DNA from: Chloroflexota bacterium
GTDB lineage: Bacteria; Chloroflexota; Limnocylindria; P2-11E; CF-107
DNA: 40,662 nucleotides
Direction: 5' to 3'
Assembly (NCBI GenBank): GCA_005881435.1
Contig: VBHP01000036.1
Coordinates: 1-40,662 of the forward strand
Position numbers and translations under genes: made by a program. The notes under the pieces are model-generated. The model was not told the origin of the DNA and ran no database searches. It saw only the letters and a program-made list of their open reading frames with translations. Shown piece by piece: positions 23,867-31,948 of the stretch (its first letter is position 1; each line of letters opens with the position of its first letter).

Positions 23867-24907
23867 TTGACAAAGATCGAGGGCGCCATCGTGATCGATC
23901 GACCGGTCGAGGAGGTCTGGGCCTTCTTCGCCGCGATCGACAACATCTCGACCTGGTTTCCGCGGACTGTGAGCGTCATGGCGCCGCAGGATGGTTCACT
24001 CGAAAACGGGACCGTCGTCGCGCTCCGGCGCCGGTTCGGTCCCATCGAGGTGGGCTCGGAGCAGCGGATCACCGCGTGCGAGCCTCCACGCGTCATCGAA
24101 TTCCAGGCCTCTGGGGGCTTGCTCGAAGGCAGCGGACGCACACGCTTGGAGCTCGCTTCGCTCGGGGCGACGACACGAGTGACAGTGAGTGCAGACGCGA
24201 GGGGCCTATTCGGCGTGCTCGCCGGTCTGGCCGGGCCGGAGCGCGACGCACAGCTGCTGGCGGACATCAGGGGCCTCGTCGAGGCGCAGCTCCGACCGGC
24301 GTCCCGGCCGAGCGTCGAGCCGGCGTTGTCCGAACCCGCGACTGCGGCCGCGCCGACAACCGAGGCCGTGGCCGCCACCCCCGCCGTCGAAAACCCGACG
24401 ATCACGGCGACTGAGCTCCCCAGCTCGGATCTCGGAGAGGTAGTTGCTGAGATCCCGGCCACCAGTCCGCCGCCGACGAACGGGTCGGTCGGCGCGGACC
24501 AACACCAGACGCTGGCGGCCACCGGGGCCGGCCTGATCCTTCAGCTGCAATCGGAAGACGGACCGGCCGCGGCGTTCGAGGTGACGAAGACAGGCGCGAC
24601 GCTCGGACGCGGCGAGGAGAACTCGATCCGCCTGAACGACCTTTCGGTCTCGCGTCGCCACGCGCGCATCTCGTACCGCCAGGGCGGCTACTGGATCAGC
24701 GATCTCGGAAGCACGAGCGGCACGTGGGTGGATGGGACGCGACTGAATGCCGCAGGGCGCCTTGCGGCGGGACAGATGATCGACGTCGGCGTCTGCCGTC
24801 TGACTGTGGCGCTGGCGTCCGACGCGGCCGCGCGGCAGACCACGGGCGCATCCGCACATCCAGGTGTTCCCGGCCGGCGCCGGCGCTCGCTGAAAAGCCC
24901 GAGCTAG
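23867..24907 (+). CDS. SRPBCC-FHA fusion protein
   Basis: 346 residues from TTG 23867, which follows a perfect AAGGAGGT. Residues 1-145 are a polyketide-cyclase/SRPBCC ligand-binding fold (IEGAIVIDRPVEEVWAFFAAID, WFPRTVSVM, LEGSGRTRLELAS). About 146-230 is a Pro/Ala/Thr-rich linker. About 235-322 is an FHA domain with LGRGEENSIRLND, LSVSRRHARISY and DLGSTSGTWVDG, all phosphothreonine-binding signatures. A basic tail ends the protein. The domain pair suggests a ligand-sensing module recruited to phosphoproteins. No kinase is nearby. The 3' end overlaps the convergent receiver gene by 4 bp. Confidence 0.88.
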   Translation: MTKIEGAIVIDRPVEEVWAFFAAIDNISTWFPRTVSVMAPQDGSLENGTVVALRRRFGPIEVGSEQRITACEPPRVIEFQASGGLLEGSGRTRLELASLGATTRVTVSADARGLFGVLAGLAGPERDAQLLADIRGLVEAQLRPASRPSVEPALSEPATAAAPTTEAVAATPAVENPTITATELPSSDLGEVVAEIPATSPPPTNGSVGADQHQTLAATGAGLILQLQSEDGPAAAFEVTKTGATLGRGEENSIRLNDLSVSRRHARISYRQGGYWISDLGSTSGTWVDGTRLNAAGRLAAGQMIDVGVCRLTVALASDAAARQTTGASAHPGVPGRRRRSLKSPS

Positions 24908-25275
24908 CGAGACGAGCCCTGGAGCACCGCGTCGACGTCCTCGACGCGGACCGGCTTTTCGATGACGCGGTCGACATCGACGCCTGCCAGATCATCCGCC
25001 GGACGGGCACAGCTCGACAGCACGACGATCGCCGCGGTGCCACCTCGATGGCGGTACTCCCGGGCGAAGGTCGCGCCATCCATCACGGGCATATGCAGGT
25101 CGAGGAGGACCAGGTCGGGAGGCTCCGCGGCGGCCGCATCGAGCGCGTCGCGTCCGTTTTCGACTGGCTTTACCTCGATGTGGTGACTGCGCACGACGTC
25201 ACACAGGAGGTCACGGATGGTCGGGTCGTCCTCGACGACCAGGACGCGACCTGGGCCCGCATGAAGTTGCGTCAC
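24904..25275 (-). CDS. Stand-alone CheY-like response regulator receiver
   Basis: 123 residues made of a receiver domain only: acidic pair D16-D17 (VVEDDP), phosphoacceptor D59 in LVLLDLHMPVMDG, the switch Ser in VVLSSC and the Lys in VIEKPV. No output domain follows. It is divergent from the soluble histidine kinase at 25491, its likely partner; the output may be through protein contact. Confidence 0.92.
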   Translation of the reverse strand: MTQLHAGPGRVLVVEDDPTIRDLLCDVVRSHHIEVKPVENGRDALDAAAAEPPDLVLLDLHMPVMDGATFAREYRHRGGTAAIVVLSSCARPADDLAGVDVDRVIEKPVRVEDVDAVLQGSSR

Positions 25276-25490
25276 GCAGACATACCTACACGCCGTATGC
25301 CATCTGTGCCGAATTCCCTAGAAAATTCGTAAATTCCTTCGCCACGGACTGCTGTGGGTCGCGCAGCCAAGCGTCCCCCCGTCCGCACCTCGCCGCATGC
25401 CCGAACCCGACGAAGTGGCCCGCGAGAGCCGACTGCCACAATCTCTGTGGTCACGGCGTCTTCAGGAAGCAGGAGCAAGGAGAGAGATCG
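25276..25490. promoter_or_regulatory. Divergent promoter region of the two-component pair
   Basis: 215 bp between the receiver and kinase starts. A short AT-rich patch at about 25311-25338 holds three GAATT-like units when read on the minus strand (GAATTTACGAATTTT followed by GGGAATTC), an obvious candidate for regulator or RNA polymerase binding. A GGAGAG ribosome site precedes the kinase GTG. Confidence 0.35.
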
Positions 25491-26189
25491 GTGACCGAGA
25501 CAGACCCGCGGACCGAACCCGCGCCCGCCGATCTTCTCGAGATCGCGGCCCACGACGCGATACAGCCGCTGCATTCGATCAAGCTCCAGCTAGACCTCCT
25601 CGCACGCAAACTTCAGAAGGGCGAGATCTCGACCGAGGCTGTCTTGGAGACACTGCTGATCATGAGCCGACGGACGTCGACGCTCGCGGCTCAGCTTCGC
25701 AGCGCGATCCAGGCACGTCGCGACGGCTCGTCGGCGTACGTGGTTCACGTCACGAGGTGCGATTTCACGGCGATCATCAACGGCGTGATCAAACAATTCG
25801 ACCCCGGTGAGCGCGAGCGCATCATCCTGACCGGACACGAGCGCGTGCTGGAGGGATATTGGGATGGCGACCGCATCGCGCAGGTCATTCGGGAGCTTGT
25901 CGAGAACGCGTTCAAGTACAGCCCCGAGGGATCCCAGGTCCGGATCGAGATCGAATCCAACGGCGAAGTGGCCCTGACGGTGCAGGACTGTGGCGTGGGT
26001 CTCACGCTGAGTGAGCTCCAAAACCTGTTCCGGCCCTCCTACCGCTCCGAACGTGTCGTCGAAGTTGCCGGAACGGGCCTCGGCCTCTACGCCAGCCGTG
26101 TCATCGTGGAGGCTCACGGAGGACGGATCTGGGCCGAGTCCAGAGGAGCCGGCCAAGGGTCCGCCTTTCACATCGTCCTGCCGCGCTAG
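25491..26189 (+). CDS. Soluble sensor histidine kinase core
   Basis: 232 residues with no membrane helix and no sensory domain. The dimerisation helix carries H21 in IAAHDAIQPLHSIKLQLDLL, a variant of the H-box (D-x-x-x-P-L kept). The HATPase domain has the N-box RELVENAFKYSPEG, G1 VQDCGVGL, and G2 GTGLGLYASRVIVEAHGG. Its sensing must come from a partner protein. The GTG start at 25491 follows AGGAGAGAG. Divergent from the receiver-only gene, it probably phosphorylates it. Confidence 0.92.
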   Translation: MTETDPRTEPAPADLLEIAAHDAIQPLHSIKLQLDLLARKLQKGEISTEAVLETLLIMSRRTSTLAAQLRSAIQARRDGSSAYVVHVTRCDFTAIINGVIKQFDPGERERIILTGHERVLEGYWDGDRIAQVIRELVENAFKYSPEGSQVRIEIESNGEVALTVQDCGVGLTLSELQNLFRPSYRSERVVEVAGTGLGLYASRVIVEAHGGRIWAESRGAGQGSAFHIVLPR

Positions 26190-26200
26190 CGGTTGTCCCA

Positions 26201-27346
26201 GTGACTCGTGGCGGCCAGATAGTGCTTGACGAACGCGCGCTGAATCGCGCGCTGCTCGCAAGGCAGTTATTGCTTCGACGGCACAGGCTCAGTGCGTTCA
26301 AGACCATCGCGCGGCTCGTCGGCATGCAGGCGCAGATCCCGAACAATCCCTATGTCGCGCTCTGGACGCGACTGGCTGGCTTTCGGCCTGAAGAGCTGAG
26401 CCGCCTGATCACGGAGCGGCGAGCAGTGCGCATCGCCTTGATGCGCTCGACGATCCATCTCGTTACCGCAGCGGACGCCTTGACGCTGCGTCCAGCCGTG
26501 CAGCCGGCTTTGGATCGTTCGTTCAAAGCCAGCCCCTTCGCGCGCGCGGTCGCGGGAATTGACACCAACGAGCTTCGCGCGACCGCGCGAGGTTTCCTCG
26601 AGGAAAAGCCACGCACCACGGCGGCGCTGGGGAAGCTGTTACAGCGGCGCTGGCCGGACACGGACGCGACTTCTCTGGCGTATGCGATTCGGGCGCTGCT
26701 GCCGCTCGTGCAGGTGCCACCGCGCGGAACGTGGGAAGGGAAGGGCGCCTCGACGCACACGACCGCCGACAGCTGGCTCGGTCGCGCGCTGGAGTCCGAG
26801 ATCCAGACGGACATCATGGTCCTGCGTTATCTGCGGGCCTACGGACCTGCCACCGTTGCCGATGTACAGGCCTGGTCCGGCGTGCCAGGGCTCCGCAATA
26901 CCCTCGAGCGCCTGCGCTCGCGCCTGCTGACCTTTCGCGACTGGCGCGGGCGGGAGCTGTTCGATGTGGCGGCCGCGCCGCGACCGTCCGCCAGAACGCC
27001 CGCGCCGCCTCGCTTCCTGCCCGAGTACGACAACGTTCTGCTGGCGCACGCGGATCGCGCGCGCATCATCAGCGACGAAGACCGCAGACGCGGGGGCATC
27101 GGCAAGCCCACGGTGCTCGTCGATGGGTTCGTCCGCGCCACCTGGAGCATCCAGCGCTCTCCACGTGCCGCGACGCTGATCGTCGAGCCCCTCCGTCCCT
27201 TGAACGCGCGAGAGCGCGCGCTCGTCGCCGCCGAAGCCAAGCGGCTCCTCGCCTTCGTCGCCGGCGATATCCCGGCGCGCGACGTCCGCGTGACGGGATC
27301 TCGTGCCGCTGCGGCCTCCTACAGCGCGTCTAGCAACCAAAGCTAG
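26201..27346 (+). CDS. AlkZ-like winged-helix DNA glycosylase family protein
   Basis: 381 residues of the HTH_42/AlkZ family. The N-terminus ALNRALLARQLLLRRH and the catalytic-type motif Q43-A-Q45 in VGMQAQIPNNPYVALWTRL match the Q-x-Q subgroup, to which AlkZ of Streptomyces belongs. The middle has LMRSTIHLVTAADAL and the end RFLPEYDNVLLAHADRARI and GKPTVLVDGFVRATW. AlkZ unhooks interstrand crosslinks of a natural product, while many QxQ members have no known substrate. It starts at GTG 26201, twelve bases after the kinase stop. Confidence 0.85.
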   Translation: MTRGGQIVLDERALNRALLARQLLLRRHRLSAFKTIARLVGMQAQIPNNPYVALWTRLAGFRPEELSRLITERRAVRIALMRSTIHLVTAADALTLRPAVQPALDRSFKASPFARAVAGIDTNELRATARGFLEEKPRTTAALGKLLQRRWPDTDATSLAYAIRALLPLVQVPPRGTWEGKGASTHTTADSWLGRALESEIQTDIMVLRYLRAYGPATVADVQAWSGVPGLRNTLERLRSRLLTFRDWRGRELFDVAAAPRPSARTPAPPRFLPEYDNVLLAHADRARIISDEDRRRGGIGKPTVLVDGFVRATWSIQRSPRAATLIVEPLRPLNARERALVAAEAKRLLAFVAGDIPARDVRVTGSRAAAASYSASSNQS

Positions 27347-27347
27347 A

Positions 27348-27386
27348 CCACAGCGGGCACGGCCAGGGCGCCTTCCCCCGCTGTGG
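27348..27386. other. Stem-loop after the AlkZ-like gene
   Basis: CCACAGCGGG (27348-27357) and CCCGCTGTGG (27377-27386) form a perfect 10-bp stem with a 19-base loop directly behind the stop codon. No T-run follows, so it may be a weak or factor-dependent terminator or a 3' end-protecting hairpin. Confidence 0.45.
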
Positions 27387-27425
27387 GGAGCGCCGCCCGG
27401 AGTCAATCGCGTCATCGTTGCCGTC

Positions 27426-28979
27426 GTGTTCGGTCGCTCGGGCCTCCTGACCCGCGCGCCATTCCTCTTCGTCGCCGTCGCCTTCGTGATCGCGTTCGGC
27501 GCGGCACTGCCGCTCGTGCAGACGTCCCTTTCGGCGCCCACGCTGCCGGCCGTCGCGGCCGGGGGACTCGCCCTGGCCGCACTCATCGTCGTCGTGCTGG
27601 TGCGGGCTCTGACCCGACGAAGCCACGACCTCTCTGGCGAAGTCACGGGCGTGACCGGGCTGCTGGAAGGCGAGCGAAAGACGCTCACCAGCGAGCGCAC
27701 GCACTCGGACCAACGCCTTCGTGACGCGCAAGAGCAGCGTGCGCTGATCGAGAAGCGCCTGGCATCGTTGATCCGCGGCATTCCCGGCGCGGTCATCTGG
27801 TACGAGAAGAGCGGGGTCGTCGCCGCGGCCGATGGCACTGCACTGGCGGCGCTGTTCCCCGGCGAGTCGATCGTGGGACGGACGGTCCAGGAGTTGAAGG
27901 CGCGGCACGGCAACGCCGAGTGGAATTTCCGTCGCGCGGTGGCTGGCGAGGAATTCACCGCGATCGAGCAATTGCCCGACCTGCGCGTCGAGACGCGGTA
28001 CATCCCGCTGCGAGACGGCACTGCCGTGTCCGGCGTGCTCGCGATCTCGATGGATCTGCGTGAACGGGACCGCCTCGAGCACGCGCTGCGAGAAAGCGAC
28101 GAGCGGGCACGGCGGATCTTCGAGGAGATGCCGCTGGCCGCGGCGTTCGTCGGCGTCGACGATCGCATCCTGCTTGCGAATCGGCCGTTCAGTGAGGCGG
28201 TGGGCCTGGATGCGAAACAGCTCAGCTCGCTGACGCTCGGCGCGCTGAGCCATCCCGATGAGGCTGAGGCGGACCGCGCCATCCACGAGCGTCTGATGCG
28301 CGGGGAGATTCCGGCGTACCGCGGCGCGAAGAGGCTGATCCGCAAGGACGGCGAGATCATGGCGTTCGACGCGACCGCCACCGTGCTGCGGGACGTCGGC
28401 GGCCATCCGCTGTACGAGATCCTCATGTTGAAAGATGCGTCCGGCCGCGCCCACGACGAGCAGATCGCGACCCACTACTCCCGCCACGACCCCACGACCG
28501 ATCTCCCAAATCGCGTCGCCTTCGACGAACAGCTGGAACAGTCGATCGCCAAGATGACCGCGGAGAAGCAGCGCCTCGGCCTCGTCGCGTTCGACGTCGT
28601 AAACCTCGGCGCGATCTCGCAACGTCTCGGACGGCCTGCCGCCGACACGATCCTGCGGGAGCTGGCTCGTCGCGTCGCGTCAGGGCTGTCCGACGCCGAT
28701 ACGCTGGCACGGATCGGCCGAGCGCAGTTCGCGCTCGCGGTCGCGCGACGAGGCGCCGCCGGCACCGCGGAGATGGTCGAGAAGCTTCTCACTGCCGTCG
28801 CCGACGGTTTCGCCATCGATAGCCAGCGGATCCATGCCGACCTCCGGCTTGGCTTCGCGATGTATCCGGAGGACGCAGAGGATGCGGAGCAACTCCTGCG
28901 ACGAGCCGAAGCGGCACTGCACCACGCCAAACGAAACGACCGCCGCTACATCCGCTACGGCGACAACGTGCTGGTCTGA
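27426..28979 (+). CDS. Membrane PAS-PAS protein with degenerate GGDEF domain
   Basis: About 517 residues from GTG 27426, chosen because the first membrane helix follows at once. Two helices (about 11-31 and 38-62) are followed by a coiled-coil (65-110), two PAS domains (about 112-215 and 225-345; the second with IFEEMPLAAAFVGVDDRIL and RLIRKDGEIMAFDAT) and a GGDEF-fold domain (355-517; HDPTTDLPNRVAFDEQL ... LGFAMYPEDAEDAEQLL). The active-site loop is G431-R-A-Q-F435 instead of GG(D/E)EF, so cyclic-di-GMP synthesis is not expected. It may bind GTP or another ligand, or act as a scaffold. The stop overlaps the next start (TGATG). Confidence 0.85.
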   Translation: MFGRSGLLTRAPFLFVAVAFVIAFGAALPLVQTSLSAPTLPAVAAGGLALAALIVVVLVRALTRRSHDLSGEVTGVTGLLEGERKTLTSERTHSDQRLRDAQEQRALIEKRLASLIRGIPGAVIWYEKSGVVAAADGTALAALFPGESIVGRTVQELKARHGNAEWNFRRAVAGEEFTAIEQLPDLRVETRYIPLRDGTAVSGVLAISMDLRERDRLEHALRESDERARRIFEEMPLAAAFVGVDDRILLANRPFSEAVGLDAKQLSSLTLGALSHPDEAEADRAIHERLMRGEIPAYRGAKRLIRKDGEIMAFDATATVLRDVGGHPLYEILMLKDASGRAHDEQIATHYSRHDPTTDLPNRVAFDEQLEQSIAKMTAEKQRLGLVAFDVVNLGAISQRLGRPAADTILRELARRVASGLSDADTLARIGRAQFALAVARRGAAGTAEMVEKLLTAVADGFAIDSQRIHADLRLGFAMYPEDAEDAEQLLRRAEAALHHAKRNDRRYIRYGDNVLV

Positions 28980-29575
28980 TGGCGGGCGCCGTCGCGACAC
29001 ACCGGCGTGGCTCGTCGCCGCTGGGCCGAGTGGCCCTCGCCGGCCTGATCGCGATCGGGGCCGGATGGGCCTATGGGCAGTGGACCTCCTTCCCCCTGCA
29101 GCCGCTCGCCACGGACTCGGCGTCGCCGCCGACCGCGCAGCTCGCAAACGCCGAGCGCGCGCTGGCGCAGGCGCAGCAGTCGGGTAAATCGGTCCCGGTG
29201 ACATTAACCTTCAGCGACGCGGAACTGACCGCCACCGCTCGTGAGGATCTGCCCTCGTCCTACAGCGGTTTCACGATCACGAATCCCGCGGTGCGCATTG
29301 AGACCGGGACGCTGACGCTGAACGCGCAGGCGATGATGGGTCCGCTCGGCGGCCCGTTGCTGGTGATGGGCCGGCCGATGGTGAGCAGCGGACGCGCGTC
29401 GGTCACTCTCGAGAGCGCGACGGTGGCCGGTGTGCCCCTGCCGGATCAGACGCGGGCGTCGATCGCGGCGAGCATCGACCAGGCCATCGCCTCGCTGGTG
29501 CCTGCGAAGTTGCGATTGACCTCGATCGTCGCGCGACCGGGTGTCCTCACGATCCAGGCCACGGCACAGCCCTAG
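28979..29575 (+). CDS. Hypothetical exported/anchored protein
   Basis: 198 residues with an N-terminal hydrophobic anchor (about 16-36, GRVALAGLIAIGAGWAYG), a helical spacer (QLANAERALAQAQQSGK) and a beta-rich domain (VPVTLTFSDAELTATARE, ITNPAVRIETGTLTLNAQ, ASVTLESATVAGVPLPD, KLRLTSIVARPGVLTIQATAQ). The arrangement resembles the lipid-binding DUF2993/LmeA-like exported domains, but I am not certain. It is translationally coupled to the PAS-GGDEF gene and may be its extracytoplasmic partner. Confidence 0.65.
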   Translation: MAGAVATHRRGSSPLGRVALAGLIAIGAGWAYGQWTSFPLQPLATDSASPPTAQLANAERALAQAQQSGKSVPVTLTFSDAELTATAREDLPSSYSGFTITNPAVRIETGTLTLNAQAMMGPLGGPLLVMGRPMVSSGRASVTLESATVAGVPLPDQTRASIAASIDQAIASLVPAKLRLTSIVARPGVLTIQATAQP

Positions 29576-29698
29576 CGCGCGAAGCTTCTCCCGCTCGCGT
29601 ACCCACGGATTCGCGACCAGGCTGTTCAGACGGCAAAGGTCATGAACCTGCGATTTGGCTGCATTTTCACGCGCTCCAGCACACCACGTGTCCGCCTC

Positions 29699-29728
29699 TT
29701 GACACGGCGACCAAGCGACGGTGTATCT
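29699..29728 (+). promoter_or_regulatory. Probable thrS promoter
   Basis: A consensus -35 TTGACA (29699-29704) is followed by TGTATCTT. The -10 could be TGTATC (17-base spacer) or TATCTT (19-base spacer). It lies about 350 bp upstream of the thrS start, ahead of the T-box leader. Confidence 0.55.
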
Positions 29729-29755
29729 TGCCGCTCCCACTGATTCGAGGGGAGC

Positions 29756-29798
29756 GCCGCCGACCGCCGGCTCCAAGCCGGTCTGGTCGGCGGCTTTG
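29756..29798 (+). terminator. Strong hairpin with T-run ahead of the T-box
   Basis: GCCGCCGACC (29756-29765) and GGTCGGCGGC (29785-29794) pair perfectly; an inner CCGGC/GCCGG helix extends the structure, and TTTGATTT follows. It sits between the thrS promoter and T-box Stem I. It could end transcripts from upstream or be an early attenuator. Confidence 0.5.
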
Positions 29799-29824
29799 AT
29801 TTCACCCATACTCACCGCACGCCG

Positions 29825-30034
29825 ACGACGCGGACACGACCCGCTGGCGAACGTCGAGAAGAGAGCCGGAACAAGGTGAGACCCGGCCGGCGCAGCAGCG
29901 GTCACCACCGCCGAGGTGCAAGCGCACGGGACCGCCCGTTACAGCGGATTCGAGCCCGCGACAGCGGGGAACTTGGGTGGAACCACGAGTCGACCTCTCG
30001 TCCCAAAAACGAGCAGGTCGATCTTTGTTTTTTC
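29825..30034 (+). promoter_or_regulatory. T-box riboswitch leader of thrS (specifier ACC, Thr)
   Basis: A canonical order of T-box parts is visible. AGAGAG (29860-29865) is followed by a GCCGG hairpin with GGTG and GA loop features. The specifier candidate ACC (29904-29906), a threonine codon followed by a purine, stands in the 3' side of Stem I, whose flanks GACCCGCTG and CAGCGGTC pair. The antiterminator T-box core is GGGTGGAACCACG (29975-29987). The competing terminator is TCGACCTCTCGT (29990-30001) with ACGAG-C-AGGTCGA (30009-30021), ending in TTTGTTTTTT. Uncharged tRNA-Thr should favour thrS expression. The exact 5' limit is uncertain. Confidence 0.85.
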
Positions 30035-30048
30035 GGGAGGTCAGCAAA

Positions 30049-31944
30049 ATGCCGAAGGTCGAACGCGGTCGCAGCGAAGAGGAGCTCATCCCGCTCCGCC
30101 ACTCGACCGCCCACGTGATGGCCGGCGCCGTGCTCGACGTCTTCCCGGACGCCAAGCTGGGAATCGGTCCGGCGATCAGGGACGGCTTCTATTACGACTT
30201 CGATCTGCCGCGCCCGCTCACGCCCGATGACCTGCAGCGGATCGAGGTGCGTATGCGTGAGGTCGTCAAGCAGAACGTTCCGTTTGTGCGCGAGTCCATG
30301 ACGCGTGAAGAGGGACTGCGGTTTTTCGCGGAGCGCCAGCAGCCGTACAAGGTCGAGCTCATCGAAGGGTTCGATCCCGATGAGGGCGCCGCGGGCGGCA
30401 GCGTCTCGATCTACAAGCACGCGAACTTCGTCGATCTGTGCAAGGGGCCGCATCTCGAGCGCACCGGGGAGATCAAGGCGTTCAAGCTGATGAGCATCGC
30501 CGGCGCGTACTGGCGCGGCGACGAGCACAAGCCGATGTTGCAGCGCATCTATGGAACGGCCTGGCCGTCGCAGGCGGATCTTGACCGATACCTCGCGCAG
30601 CTCGCAGAGGTCGAGCGACGCGATCACCGCAAGCTCGGACGGGACCTCGACCTGTTCAGCATCGACGACGAGCTCGGCTCCGGCCTCGTGCTGTGGCTCC
30701 CGAATCTGTCAGTGGTGCGGGAAGAGCTCGAGTCCTGGTGGCGGCGCATCCACCACGAGCGCGGCTACACGCTCGTGTACACGCCGCACATCGCCAGCGA
30801 GCGGATCTATCAACGCTCGGGACACATCGACAAGTACGGCGAGAACATGTACGGACCGCTCGAGCTCGAACAGGGGGAGGGGCCCCTGAGCGCGGAGCGC
30901 CGCCAACGCTTCTGGATCAAGCCGATGAACTGCCCCGGTCACGTCAAGGTCTTCCAGTCGCGGGTGCGCTCCTATCGGGAGCTACCGCTGCGTATCGGTG
31001 AGCTCGGTACCGTCTACCGCTACGAGCGCAGCGGGACGCTGCACGGCATGCTCCGCGTGCGCGGCTTCACCCAGGATGACTCGCACATCTTCTGCTCCTG
31101 GGCCGACGCCCAGGCCGAGATCGGCGGCGTCTTCGACCTTGCGATGGAGTTCATGAACGTCTTCGGCTACTCCGACCCGGTGATCTACCTCTCCACGCGG
31201 CCGGCCAAACGGCTCGGCACGGACGAGATGTGGGACAAAGCGGAAGGTGCTTTAAAGGAGGCGCTCGAGTGTCGCAAGGTGGCGTACAGGATCGATGAGG
31301 GCGGCGGTGTCTTCTACGCGCCAAAGATCGACATCAAGATGCGGGACGCCATCGGCCGCGAGTGGCAGGGCCCGACGATCCAGGTCGACCTCAATCTGCC
31401 TGAGCGATTCGACGTGACGTACGTGAACGAGAAGGGCGAGCGGGAGCGGGCCGTGATGATCCACCGCGTGCTGTACGGCAGCCTGGAGCGCTTCGTCGGC
31501 GGGCTGATCGAGCACTACGCCGGCAACTTCCCGCTGTGGCTGTCGTGGCTCCAAGTCGCCGTGATCCCGCTCAAACCGGCAAAGGCCGGCGACGGATCCG
31601 GCGCCGCGGCGCGTACGAGCGAATACGCCGACGAGGTGCTGGCGGCGCTGCGCGGTCGAGGGTTCCGCGCCGAGGTCGACCACCGCGACGCCGACATGCG
31701 CACCAAGATCAAGCAGGCGCAGGAGCGGAAGGCGAACTACATGCTCGTCATCGGCGCGCGGGAAGCTGAGGCCGGTACCGTCTCGATACGCCCGCGGCAC
31801 GGCGCCCAAGAGCAAGGCGTGCCCTTGCGCGATTTTCTGACACGCATCGAGGAGGAGCGGAGGAGCAAGGCATTGCCACCGGATTTCCACGGCGCAGGCC
31901 CGAGCGTCGCCGAGGCCGTGGCCGAGCAGCGCGCAGGCACGTGA
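30049..31944 (+). CDS. thrS: Threonyl-tRNA synthetase lacking the TGS domain
   Basis: 631 residues from ATG 30049, eight bases after GGGAGG; the frame is open further upstream but this is leader RNA. The protein starts almost directly with the editing domain (RHSTAHVMAGAVLDVFPDAK, residue ~17), so the ~60-residue N-terminal TGS domain of E. coli ThrRS is missing. Editing-site HFxxH-type residues, the zinc ligand Cys in KPMNCPGHV, the motif RVRGFTQDDSHIF, and IHRVLYGSLERF are all present, followed by the anticodon-binding domain (YMLVIGAREAEAGTVSIR) and a C-terminal extension. It charges tRNA-Thr. Confidence 0.96.
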   Translation: MPKVERGRSEEELIPLRHSTAHVMAGAVLDVFPDAKLGIGPAIRDGFYYDFDLPRPLTPDDLQRIEVRMREVVKQNVPFVRESMTREEGLRFFAERQQPYKVELIEGFDPDEGAAGGSVSIYKHANFVDLCKGPHLERTGEIKAFKLMSIAGAYWRGDEHKPMLQRIYGTAWPSQADLDRYLAQLAEVERRDHRKLGRDLDLFSIDDELGSGLVLWLPNLSVVREELESWWRRIHHERGYTLVYTPHIASERIYQRSGHIDKYGENMYGPLELEQGEGPLSAERRQRFWIKPMNCPGHVKVFQSRVRSYRELPLRIGELGTVYRYERSGTLHGMLRVRGFTQDDSHIFCSWADAQAEIGGVFDLAMEFMNVFGYSDPVIYLSTRPAKRLGTDEMWDKAEGALKEALECRKVAYRIDEGGGVFYAPKIDIKMRDAIGREWQGPTIQVDLNLPERFDVTYVNEKGERERAVMIHRVLYGSLERFVGGLIEHYAGNFPLWLSWLQVAVIPLKPAKAGDGSGAAARTSEYADEVLAALRGRGFRAEVDHRDADMRTKIKQAQERKANYMLVIGAREAEAGTVSIRPRHGAQEQGVPLRDFLTRIEEERRSKALPPDFHGAGPSVAEAVAEQRAGT

Positions 31945-31948
31945 TCTC

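Noticed and set aside
26639-28426. 595-aa minus-strand open frame over the AlkZ-like and PAS-GGDEF genes
   Set aside because: Low-complexity Ser/Arg/Ala composition and complete overlap with two coherent sense genes.
29640-29700. tRNA-like T-arm (GGTTCATGACC) on the minus strand
   Set aside because: No acceptor stem, anticodon arm or D arm could be built around it; no tRNA gene is supported in the window.
29204-29908. Long minus-strand frame across the 3' end of the exported protein gene and the thrS leader
   Set aside because: It is antisense to a well-formed gene and to T-box RNA and shows no domain; a shadow frame of GC-rich DNA.
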